Positions 25,998-34,303 of a stretch of 64,000 nt of DNA are shown here, piece by piece. Every line of letters begins with the position of its first letter. Positions within the stretch are counted from its first letter, which is position 1. A program made the position numbers and the translations under genes. The notes under the pieces were generated by a model. It saw only the letters and a list, made by a program, of their open reading frames with translations, ran no database searches and was not told the DNA's origin. The stretch covers positions 806,001-870,000 of the forward strand of contig NZ_UGNX01000001.1 in assembly GCF_900452415.1 (NCBI RefSeq), read 5' to 3'. This stretch comes from Legionella cincinnatiensis. Its GTDB lineage: Bacteria > Pseudomonadota > Gammaproteobacteria > Legionellales > Legionellaceae.

Positions 25998-26495
25998 TTA
26001 AGCAGGGGTTAATTTAAAAGGTATTTTATATACTCCTGGACCTTCTTCAGGGCATCCCGCACCCTCTATTTTAATACTTCGTTGACCAGAAAAACTTCCA
26101 TCGTCATTCGGTGTAAAAAATTCGAATAAAGTAGATTTGACTTTACTGCCGTCATTGCAATTGAAGAGGTGAGAGGCTTTTAATTCCCAGCGATTATTAT
26201 TCCAGTGATAGTCAATGTACTTGGGAGCGCCGAGAGGGGCATATAAATTAGGCGTATGAGCTACGCACCCCGAGGCTTTACATATAGTGAAGAAATCTTC
26301 CTTTTGCTTGGTTGGTCGGCTGTTAGGATTAGGTTCACCATTAAATGTTTGTTTTGCACGATCTAAGTACCTGATGTACGAACCATAAATGGGAACAGGA
26401 GTTGGGGAAGAGGCGGCAAGGGCAAATGATGCCATGGCGCAAACAGATGTTACAAGTACCAGTGATTTTGTGCAAAATGCAAATGCGTTAATCAT
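25998..26495 (-). CDS. Secreted hypothetical protein, 165 aa
   Basis: It has a clear signal peptide (SLVLVTSVCAMASFALA, cleavage about residue 27). The mature part has four cysteines (TICKASGCVAH, FNCNDG, GAGCPEEG), a basic-to-neutral composition and beta-type patterns (YHWNNNRWELKASHLFNC). The TIC-x-x-x-GC-V segment recalls extracytoplasmic domains of unknown function described in actinobacteria, but I cannot assign a family. Likely periplasmic or exported. Confidence 0.7.
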   Translation of the reverse strand: MINAFAFCTKSLVLVTSVCAMASFALAASSPTPVPIYGSYIRYLDRAKQTFNGEPNPNSRPTKQKEDFFTICKASGCVAHTPNLYAPLGAPKYIDYHWNNNRWELKASHLFNCNDGSKVKSTLFEFFTPNDDGSFSGQRSIKIEGAGCPEEGPGVYKIPFKLTPA

Positions 26496-27180
26496 TTTAA
26501 TTCCATTTACTTAATGTTGGGATATAATTTTTAGTCCTGTTCTAATCATACATGATTTTTGCGGGAAAAATCTTTTGACAAGCGATGCAAAACAATCAAA
26601 TGTAATAGTTTTATATTAGTCATTATCAAAGAATATAGTCAAGGATAATACTTCTCTACCGGCAATTGCATGCCAAATTTTCAATACCCTATTAAAGTGA
26701 GTATCTTAAGAGTTTTTTTGACTAGTGATTGATAAACATTCGATTGAATTATGGCCTTCTGCTGCTAATTTAAATGGATTTAATACCTTATCGCGTACGC
26801 AAATATAAATTTTGGCAGCAATACTTCAAGGCAATACGAGTGCAGTATGTGCTGATTTTCAGTCTATTAAAAAGCAAATTCTTTAATAATTAGTTAAGTT
26901 TCGAGTGATACAATACAAATTGTAGCGATATTAAATCTCCAAGGTTATAAATCAATTTTTTATCGCTACATGTAATTTTGCTTTTTATAGTATTTAATAT
27001 CCTTATTATCATTTCTTGTATTGGCTTTTTCAAGAGTCTAGTCTATCAAGACTGTCGACGTACATACTGGGCAGCTGTGTTTACCAATAATTCCCCTGGG
27101 ATTATGCTTTTTTTGTGTAATTGGTGTATTATTAATCTATATTGTTCAAATAATTTCACTCTATCTTAGAGAGACTTGAT
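26496..27180. other. Intergenic stretch with a possible gene relic
   Basis: About 680 bp with no supported gene. Around 26729-26885 one frame reads IELWPSAANLNGFNTLSRTQ, a stop, then ILAAILQGNTSAVCADFQSI; this looks like a decayed coding end but matches nothing I know. A hydrophobic frame at 26978-27169 overlaps the promoter zone of the kinase-like gene and is probably not real. Confidence 0.3.
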
Positions 27181-29529
27181 ATGAAATATTTACAACATAT
27201 CAAAAGTACAAACCCAACCTTAAAAAACTTTATTCAGCATGTAAATCTAGATATTGATAACCTGAATGTCTTAATAAAAACTTACAACAAATTAGCTGCT
27301 AATGATAAAACTGAGCCGCGCGAATTAAAAACACTTCTTAAAAAAATATTGATCTATAAACAAGAAATTGAAAGTAAATATAGCGATAAATTTACAAGTC
27401 AATGCAAATCTTTTGCTCTACAAATAGAAGAAGGTTTATTAATAGAAATAAAAAAAGAATTCGAAAAATATGGCGTAACTAGCTTATATAGTGTTTTATC
27501 TCCTCATGACAGTAAAAAACAGGATCATCATTTTTCAGAAATTTTATCCAACATGGAGCCTTCCAAGGTAAAAAAATTATTTAAGATGTTAGAAAAGGGC
27601 TCGCAATTAAAAGTAAATCATCTAAAAAAACTATATAATGAAGATGAAATGGGTTATGAGGAATTTAATCAATTCCTAAAACATAACGACATAAGTTTCT
27701 TAGGTGGTGAAAATTCTAAAAACTTTAAAATTACGCCTGCTAGAGGTGATCCTTATGTTTTAAGGCTAGAAAATCGTATGGGCATGCCCAAATTTCCTGT
27801 GAATGATCTCAGAAAAAAATCGCTTAAAGACACCATAACGCCTATTATGACTGAGCGTCAAGTGACTAAAAATAATGTAACTAAAACCATCTCAACTACG
27901 TTATTTTGCCCTGGTGGCGACTTAATTAATCACAGTAAAAAACATCAAAAAAAAACAAAAAAACTTCGAAAATCAGCAGTTAACGTCTATAATCAAATGC
28001 TAGCCATTTTAATTGATATAAGCAAAGATGGTTATGCCTTCACCGATATGAAAAATTCAAATTGGTTAATTGATCATAACAATAAGTTACTAATTTCAGA
28101 TACAAAATCCTTTCTCAGTTGTGAACAAGACGGCACCCTTCACTATACTAAGGCCACTCAACATACTGGAGGTGTGATTGTACAAACTGACTATATGAAT
28201 CCGCCAGAATTTTATACTAAAATTCCCGAACACAAGCCCATTTCAGTGGATAAAATGCATGCTTTTATGTTTGGGAAAAATCTATACGAATACATTACAC
28301 AGCCCAATTGCAATTATGATGATTTTTCTGAGGCTATAAATGGCGAAACTGATTTAAAATTTACGCATCCCATTTTCGCTGGAATTGGGGGTGAGCTATT
28401 TAAAGAAATTATAAGCAACACTATTACTGAAGATGACGAGAAACGCTTTTCATTAGTTGATGTACATTTTCAGTTAAACAAGATAAAAGCATTACACCTC
28501 ATAGATGCAATCAAACATTCTATTCCTATTGATTATGATAAAAAGCGTCACGAATATATTATCCATCAAACTGAAAAATTAAATCATGCAACCAATTCCG
28601 ATATGGTAATTAAAATTACCGAAGAGCTTTTAAGCGAAAAATCAAAAATTAAAATTAATAATATTTTGCAAGAGCTTGTTTATTTAGGCGATAGAGAAAA
28701 TATAGAAATTCAAAATTTTATAAAGGAGAAGAAAGACATTTTAAATAAACTCCATAACTTAGAAGATATTAATAAGTTAAAAAATGAATTAAAAGAGCTT
28801 TTAAGATTGAAAAAAGAAAATATAAACCTTGCAAATGACCTTTTAAACGTTGTTTTTACTCGGAAAGAACGACTTAAACTTACGTCTGTTGACGATGATA
28901 AACTTACTGAGTTTAGTAAGACTACGAACGAATCAATTGATAAAGCTAACGATTTAGAAACCTTGGAAAAATTGAATAAAGAATTAAAAATGATTTTAGA
29001 TCAAAAAACCAGAAATCTTTTTATTTTAAACAATATCAATCAATATAGTATTAATGAAAATGATATAAAGATGAAAGAATTTATTGATCACTATAAGAAC
29101 TTAATAAATAACACTAATGAAATTAACAAGCTTCAAGACATCCAAAAAATTCTCAATGAAATACTTGCAGACCAAAAAATAACTACAGAAGTAAAAACAG
29201 TCATCGATAATTATCTAAACAGCAAAGGCTATGTAACAATAGGAACGAAACAAAAGGCTTTAAAAATTCAGGATGAATTTGCTAAAATTTCAATTGAAAA
29301 TAGAGGCCAAGTTATGAATGAAAAAGACCCTACAGGGTATAATTTTCGACTAGCGTTAGCAACTAATCGTGTATTTTCATTACTTAGACCTGTTAAAGTA
29401 GATGAGCAAAAAAAAATTGATACAAAAACAGCCTCAGACACATTCATTAAACTCAAAGGTAAAATTAAAGACATAAAAAAGGACGACGAACCTACTCAAG
29501 TAGAAAGCAAAAATAAGCAGAATCGTTAA
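27181..29529 (+). CDS. Kinase-fold effector-like protein with coiled-coil tail, 782 aa
   Basis: No signal peptide. Residues about 110-470 look like a divergent protein kinase: the catalytic loop is FTDMKNSNWLI (D289, K291, N294, replacing HRDxKxxN), and the magnesium loop is LLISDTKSF (D307, replacing DFG). The beta-3 lysine position seems to be Arg (YVLRLEN, about residue 195), which is unusual. Residues 450-730 are strongly helical and Lys/Glu/Asn-rich, with heptad-like Leu spacing. Divergent kinases with long helical tails are known Dot/Icm effectors. GAGAGACTTG precedes the ATG. An ankyrin gene follows 34 bp downstream on the same strand. Confidence 0.75.
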   Translation: MKYLQHIKSTNPTLKNFIQHVNLDIDNLNVLIKTYNKLAANDKTEPRELKTLLKKILIYKQEIESKYSDKFTSQCKSFALQIEEGLLIEIKKEFEKYGVTSLYSVLSPHDSKKQDHHFSEILSNMEPSKVKKLFKMLEKGSQLKVNHLKKLYNEDEMGYEEFNQFLKHNDISFLGGENSKNFKITPARGDPYVLRLENRMGMPKFPVNDLRKKSLKDTITPIMTERQVTKNNVTKTISTTLFCPGGDLINHSKKHQKKTKKLRKSAVNVYNQMLAILIDISKDGYAFTDMKNSNWLIDHNNKLLISDTKSFLSCEQDGTLHYTKATQHTGGVIVQTDYMNPPEFYTKIPEHKPISVDKMHAFMFGKNLYEYITQPNCNYDDFSEAINGETDLKFTHPIFAGIGGELFKEIISNTITEDDEKRFSLVDVHFQLNKIKALHLIDAIKHSIPIDYDKKRHEYIIHQTEKLNHATNSDMVIKITEELLSEKSKIKINNILQELVYLGDRENIEIQNFIKEKKDILNKLHNLEDINKLKNELKELLRLKKENINLANDLLNVVFTRKERLKLTSVDDDKLTEFSKTTNESIDKANDLETLEKLNKELKMILDQKTRNLFILNNINQYSINENDIKMKEFIDHYKNLINNTNEINKLQDIQKILNEILADQKITTEVKTVIDNYLNSKGYVTIGTKQKALKIQDEFAKISIENRGQVMNEKDPTGYNFRLALATNRVFSLLRPVKVDEQKKIDTKTASDTFIKLKGKIKDIKKDDEPTQVESKNKQNR

Positions 29530-29563
29530 TTATGGTCCTCATCTAAAGAGAAACTAGAGGAAT

Positions 29564-30484
29564 ATGGCTATGATCAAGTTAAGAAAAGCGTTTACTGAAT
29601 TAAATTTACCCGCTCAATACGAAAAGGACTCCGATTTAAAAACACTTGAAACTTGGTCTCAAGAAAATATATCACAAGATATCCATTTTCGCGGCACAGC
29701 ACCCCAAAGATATGATGAGTATTTAGCTTTTACAGAAAATTTTTTGGATAATTTTCTAGCTCATTTGCCTGCTAATTTTATGCAATATGCAGCACAACAT
29801 GGATATGATCGGTTTATATCGCTGAATTCTGATAGTACAAAGTTAAATGAACCTGACAATTATGGACTAACTCCTTTACATCAAGCAGCTATTAAAGGGT
29901 ATTTATTTACAGTGCGAGCACTACTTAAACAAGGTGCAAACCCAAACTTAAGTAATTCACAACAGCAATTGCCTATTCAGAGTAGTTTACTCCTACCTAT
30001 CCTCCATGATGAAGAATTACCCCAACTTAAAGAAGAAATTTTTTTTGAACTCTTTCCCGTTACAACCGATGCCTTAACCAAGCAGGATAATGCTGGTAAT
30101 ACCCTCTTACACCAGCTGGCAGCTCATGGTTTTTTAAAGATTATTAAAAAATTACTTAACGATAATCCGCAACTTGCTTTTATTCAAAATAATGTAGGGG
30201 TTTTCCCCATTCATACGGCTATATTAAACCAGCAACCGGAGGTAGTTGAGTTTTTACTATCCATTAAAGGGGTTAGTGAGTTAAGTGATTCAAAAAATCG
30301 TAACGCTTTGCATTATGCAGCTCGATATGGCTCAGCTAAAATTGTTAAAATGTGTTGCCACATGGTAGCTAATATTGATATTCGTGATAGTGAAGGTAAA
30401 ACACCTTTGCTTTTGGCATCGCTTGCCAACAATAAAGAAGCTGTTGCTGTTTTAACAGAATATGGGGCTAAGATACAGCCCTGA
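29564..30484 (+). CDS. Ankyrin-repeat protein
   Basis: The 306-aa protein has about four ankyrin units: NYGLTPLHQAAIKGYLFTVR and ALLKQGANPN (residues about 102-132); NAGNTLLHQLAAHGFLKIIK (about 178); GVFPIHTAILNQQPEVVEFL; and NRNALHYAARYGSAKIVKMC followed by EGKTPLLLASLANNKEAVAV. The first 90 residues are a different, helical segment. Ankyrin proteins are a large class of Legionella effectors that bind host proteins. It begins 34 bp after the kinase-like gene, after AGAGGAAT, so the two are probably coexpressed. Confidence 0.88.
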   Translation: MAMIKLRKAFTELNLPAQYEKDSDLKTLETWSQENISQDIHFRGTAPQRYDEYLAFTENFLDNFLAHLPANFMQYAAQHGYDRFISLNSDSTKLNEPDNYGLTPLHQAAIKGYLFTVRALLKQGANPNLSNSQQQLPIQSSLLLPILHDEELPQLKEEIFFELFPVTTDALTKQDNAGNTLLHQLAAHGFLKIIKKLLNDNPQLAFIQNNVGVFPIHTAILNQQPEVVEFLLSIKGVSELSDSKNRNALHYAARYGSAKIVKMCCHMVANIDIRDSEGKTPLLLASLANNKEAVAVLTEYGAKIQP

Positions 30485-30560
30485 ATGAAGATGTAGAATA
30501 AATTTAAGTCGGGTGGGTTTAAATAACTGCGCCACCAGAAATACAGTGAGTCAGCTAAAC

Positions 30561-31037
30561 TCAAGGAGTTACTGAGCGCATGATAGGATTTTGCAGTGAG
30601 ATAAGCGTTTCTGTCGAATGTATTTCTTCAATAAGCTGAATTTTATTCACTAAGAGCTGTTGTAAGGCATCAATGGATTGGCACATCACTTTAATAAAAA
30701 TATTAAAATGATGACCAATAGTGTAATAAGCTTCAATAACCTCTTCCAGATCTTCTAATTTTTTAAGAGCAGATTGGTAATCTTTGGCATGATTAAGCGT
30801 AATACCGATGAAACAACAAACATCATACCCTAATCGTTTTGGGTTAATATGCACATGCACCCCTTCAATAATACCCGTTTGGCGCATTTTTTCTACACGC
30901 ACGTGAATCGTAGCGGGGCTTACAGAATATGTCTTAGCTAATTCTGCGTACGCTGTACGTGCATTTTTCATTAATGAATGGAGTATTTTTTTGTCAAGAT
31001 CATCGATTTGATAATTTTCTAAGTCTTTCATCTTCAT
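30561..31037 (-). CDS. asnC: Lrp/AsnC-family regulator, likely AsnC
   Basis: The 158-aa protein has an N-terminal winged helix-turn-helix (DDLDKKILHSLMKNARTAYA, then VSPATIHVRVEKMRQTGII). A RAM/Lrp ligand-binding domain follows, with VCCFIGITL and EAYYTIGHHFNIFIKVMC. The closeness to E. coli AsnC and the divergent asnA gene 135 bp away identify it. AsnC activates asnA when asparagine is scarce; asparagine blocks this. The AT-rich shared promoter region should hold its binding sites. Confidence 0.92.
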   Translation of the reverse strand: MKMKDLENYQIDDLDKKILHSLMKNARTAYAELAKTYSVSPATIHVRVEKMRQTGIIEGVHVHINPKRLGYDVCCFIGITLNHAKDYQSALKKLEDLEEVIEAYYTIGHHFNIFIKVMCQSIDALQQLLVNKIQLIEEIHSTETLISLQNPIMRSVTP

Positions 31038-31171
31038 TTTTTAAATAATATTTAATTAATAGTTAATTTTATTAGATATTATCTTTTATATCTATGTTTA
31101 TTTTGTTTTAACCATAAAAATAATAGAAAAATTCAATATAATATAACATTAAACTAATCTGAGGTAGTAGT

Positions 31172-32149
31172 ATGAAGCAGTCTTTTATTGAACAACAAAA
31201 GCAAATCAGCTTTGTTAAATCTTTTTTTTCACGTGAATTAGAGCAAAAATTAGGTCTCATTGAGGTGCAAGGACCATTATTAGCTTGTGTAGGTGATGGT
31301 GTGCAAGATAACTTATCAGGGACAGAACAAGCTGTCTCTGTAAAAGTTAAAGCCATACCTGATCGTAGGTATGAGGTTGTCCATTCATTAGCTAAATGGA
31401 AAAGAAAGTTACTAGGAGAGTGTGACTTTCAAGCTGGAGATGGTATTTATACTCATATGCGTGCTTTAAGACCGGATGAAGAGGTATTAAGTGCCACCCA
31501 TTCTGTTTTTGTCGATCAATGGGATTGGGAACGGGTCATCAATGACCATGATCGCTGTTTAAGTTATTTGAAAAAAACAGTCATTGAACTTTATGATGCC
31601 ATCAAAGAAACGGAAAAAGCGGTTAGTGAGCTTTATGGTTTAAATCGATTTCTACCTCAATACATACATTTTGTTTATACAGAAGAGTTACTTGCTTTGT
31701 ATCCTAATCTATCTCCTAAAGAAAGGGAGCGAGAGATTACTAAAAAATATGGAGCAGTTTTTTTAATTGGGATAGGAGGTGCTTTGTCAGATGGAAAACC
31801 TCATGATGTACGTGCCCCGGATTACGACGATTGGAGCTCGGTGAATGAAGTAGGATTAACTGGATTAAATGGGGATATTTTAGTGTGGAATCCAGCGATT
31901 GAGGATGCGTTCGAACTTTCTTCTATGGGTATTAGGGTCAATGAAGCGATGTTAAAATATCAATTAGCATTAACAGGTTCCCAACATCGTTTGGACTATG
32001 ATTGGCATCAGAAATTAGTCTCAGGTGCTTTACCCCAAACTATTGGTGGTGGTATTGGCCAATCTCGTTTAGTAATGCTTTTTTTACAAAAGAAGCATAT
32101 TGGGCAGGTGCAATGTAGTGTTTGGCCTGATGAAGCTATAAAAATTTGA
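31172..32149 (+). CDS. asnA: Asparagine synthetase A (aspartate-ammonia ligase)
   Basis: The 325-aa protein closely fits AsnA (330 aa in E. coli), a class II aminoacyl-tRNA synthetase-like fold. Conserved blocks include [56 protein letters not shown] and a final [14 protein letters not shown]. It makes asparagine from aspartate and ammonia with ATP in the cytoplasm. It is divergent from asnC, its expected regulator. GAGGTAGT precedes the ATG. Confidence 0.96.
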   Translation: MKQSFIEQQKQISFVKSFFSRELEQKLGLIEVQGPLLACVGDGVQDNLSGTEQAVSVKVKAIPDRRYEVVHSLAKWKRKLLGECDFQAGDGIYTHMRALRPDEEVLSATHSVFVDQWDWERVINDHDRCLSYLKKTVIELYDAIKETEKAVSELYGLNRFLPQYIHFVYTEELLALYPNLSPKEREREITKKYGAVFLIGIGGALSDGKPHDVRAPDYDDWSSVNEVGLTGLNGDILVWNPAIEDAFELSSMGIRVNEAMLKYQLALTGSQHRLDYDWHQKLVSGALPQTIGGGIGQSRLVMLFLQKKHIGQVQCSVWPDEAIKI

Positions 32150-32170
32150 AAGAAGATGAAGAAAGATAGG

Positions 32171-32196
32171 ACGTATTCCAATGTTCTGGAATACGT
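32171..32196 (+). terminator. Terminator hairpin after asnA
   Basis: ACGTATTCCA-ATGTTC-TGGAATACGT is a perfect 10-bp stem with a 6-nt loop, 21 bp after the asnA stop, followed by TTCGCTTATTTAT. It lies between two convergent genes and could serve both. Confidence 0.65.
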
Positions 32197-32259
32197 TTCG
32201 CTTATTTATAATTTTATCTAAAGGTGTTGACTCCTTCAACAGATCCATATGGTTTTGGG

Positions 32260-33627
32260 TTACAGGTCAAATTGATTTGAGGGAACATTTTTTTCTGTAT
32301 CAGAAAATGCAGTTACATATGTATCCAAACGTTTTAAAAAGTGAATTAAGTTTTGCTTTTTTTCCGCCATTGTTTGGTATTGTGAATCTGCAGTAAGATT
32401 ATTCATCGCTTCAAACACATGGTGTGTTTTTTTAATTTGAATCCCTGGTGTTCCTGGTCCTGTATTTATGGATAAAGTATTTTCATCACCTTTGTAAAAT
32501 GAGATATCACCTTCACCTTTTATTCCTTTTTTAATAGGAAGGCTAGCAAACCATTGCTCAAATTCGGGTTCAGGAAATAGTGGTGTATGTGTGCCTTTTA
32601 TACCTGTAAAATTAATATCGATTGCTTTAAACGCAATAGAAATACCTTCTAATCCTTTAGCTTTTTGTAATGCATTGATATACGCATCTATTAAATTTAA
32701 AAATCCCAGCAAATTTTCTTCTCGTTCCACATTTGATTTGGCATCGGCTGTAATGTTGTTTAAAGCGACAAAAGCTTCGCTTGATTTTTTAATTTGAATT
32801 CCAGGGGTTGCTTTTCCTTTGTTAATTGACACAGTATCGTTGTCTATTTTGAATAAAATGACACCCTCCCAAGGAGTAGGTTTCTGAAGTGGAATACTAT
32901 TAAACCAATTTGTAAATTCATGATGAACAAATAGATTAACATGGGTTCCGTCAATAAGATTAAATGAAATATCCTTCATTTTAAATCTAACATAAGACTG
33001 AGGAGCTTCCGGCATTAGGCTAAATCCATTTTGTACAAGATCATGAATTAAATTACGAAACAGTTCTGAATTTGGATATTCTTGAGTTGCCTTATCGTGT
33101 TCATAACCATATTTTTGCCGAAACAAAAAAATATGATGTGCAATAATGGATGCAAAGGTTTCAGTAACTGGAATGGAGAATACTGAGGAATATTTTGTTT
33201 CTAATGCATGGAATAATTGTTTAGCAAAAAAAGAATTTTGTGAGCCATGTCTTACCGATGGTGATGCACCATAATCCTCCAATACCTCATCTCGCCAGGT
33301 TTTATAATCTGTATTTAAAGTTTTCTTTGCTGGAGTTGGGTTTATATGGGGAGCAGTAGGGATTTTGAATAGAAAATCAAAATGGCCATGAGAATGTGCG
33401 TCTTCAAATAAATTATAGACATGAGAGAGTTCTTTAAATTGTTCTGCTGCATTTGGCAATTGACTTTTATCTGGATGGACTTTAAGGGCCTTCTTTTTAT
33501 AAGCTTTTTTTATATCGTCAAAAATCTTTTCTGAGGGTTGGTTTTGCAAGTTCTGTAAGGAGAGCTCTAATACATTAAGAGCCGCATTCAAGTTTTGAGT
33601 ATTAATAAATTGATCGGTAAACGGCAT
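32260..33627 (-). CDS. J-domain protein with a duplicated about 110-residue module
   Basis: The 455-aa protein starts with a J domain: KKAYKKKALKVHPDKSQ (HPD at residues 51-53) and a closing helix (AAEQFKELSHVYNLFED). It lacks the Gly/Phe and zinc-finger regions of DnaJ. The second half repeats one module twice: FKMKDISFNLIDGTHVN... ATPGIQIKKSSEAFVALNNI and FKAIDINFTGIKGTHTP... GTPGIQIKKTHHVFEAMNNL. Each begins with K-x-I-x-F-x-x-x-x-GTH and ends in a helix. The module is unknown to me. The ATG at 33627 follows AAGGA; the longer in-frame TTG start at 33651 is less likely. It may be an effector that recruits host Hsp70. Confidence 0.8.
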   Translation of the reverse strand: MPFTDQFINTQNLNAALNVLELSLQNLQNQPSEKIFDDIKKAYKKKALKVHPDKSQLPNAAEQFKELSHVYNLFEDAHSHGHFDFLFKIPTAPHINPTPAKKTLNTDYKTWRDEVLEDYGASPSVRHGSQNSFFAKQLFHALETKYSSVFSIPVTETFASIIAHHIFLFRQKYGYEHDKATQEYPNSELFRNLIHDLVQNGFSLMPEAPQSYVRFKMKDISFNLIDGTHVNLFVHHEFTNWFNSIPLQKPTPWEGVILFKIDNDTVSINKGKATPGIQIKKSSEAFVALNNITADAKSNVEREENLLGFLNLIDAYINALQKAKGLEGISIAFKAIDINFTGIKGTHTPLFPEPEFEQWFASLPIKKGIKGEGDISFYKGDENTLSINTGPGTPGIQIKKTHHVFEAMNNLTADSQYQTMAEKKQNLIHFLKRLDTYVTAFSDTEKNVPSNQFDL

Positions 33628-33802
33628 TAAAATGTCCTTAATAAAATTCAAAAGACAAATAATAGCATAAATTGATTTATTTTAAATCAACAAGTAATGA
33701 AAAATGTTCATAATGATTTTTAAGTTCCAGACTCTTTTGCGGAGGAATACGTTTTTTTCCAGCTGGGAGTTTTAGTCTCGGGACTTCAATCCTCACTTTC
33801 TA

Positions 33803-34231
33803 CTATTTAATCCAAGTTTCATGCAAATGTCGCCAAAGCAATGGTGATTTTGGATTGTTTGTCGGGACAAAAATTGCAGTGGATAAACGTCTCAAATGCT
33901 CATTTTCGCTGATCTGTTGTAATTCTTCATAGCTAACGATAACATTATCCGCGCAAGAAAAAATCTCTTTAAAATGTTCAATTTTAATGGTTACCTGCGG
34001 ACGAGAACCTGCTGCATGATGGTACCAATTGCTAAGCCATACATAATCTCTTAAGACTCCATCGGGTTGGATTATAGTAAAATTCGGATGAAAATAACTT
34101 AAAAAAGGCAATCGATCTTCATGAATCATTTTGTTGTGAAATAAATTCTCAATTTGGACATGAAGCTCAATGACTTCGTGATAGGCTTGTGTTAATTGGT
34201 GTTGTATCGATGTATTTTGCAATTTTTTCAT
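33803..34231 (-). CDS. NTF2-like/SnoaL-type small protein
   Basis: The 142-aa protein has the helix-strand order of the DUF4440/SnoaL-like NTF2 fold: an N-terminal helix (HQLTQAYHEVIELHVQIENL), LSYFHPNFTIIQPDG, WYHHAAG, and a final strand pair (LRRLSTAIFVP; LLWRHLHETWI). Such proteins bind or isomerise small molecules; no catalytic identity can be given. It lies downstream of the hybrid kinase on the same strand, 72 bp after it. Confidence 0.7.
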   Translation of the reverse strand: MKKLQNTSIQHQLTQAYHEVIELHVQIENLFHNKMIHEDRLPFLSYFHPNFTIIQPDGVLRDYVWLSNWYHHAAGSRPQVTIKIEHFKEIFSCADNVIVSYEELQQISENEHLRRLSTAIFVPTNNPKSPLLWRHLHETWIK

Positions 34232-34303
34232 TATAGCGTAAAGTCCCTAGCTGAATGTGAGTTTCGGATAAGAGAACGTATCTTCTTAACACTTGGAATG
34301 CAT

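Noticed and set aside
26978-27169. 63-codon hydrophobic frame before the kinase-like gene
   Set aside because: No ribosome-binding site or family resemblance; it occupies the likely promoter region.
30313-30564. 83-codon minus-strand frame opposite the ankyrin gene
   Set aside because: It overlaps a well-supported coding region and has no recognisable features.
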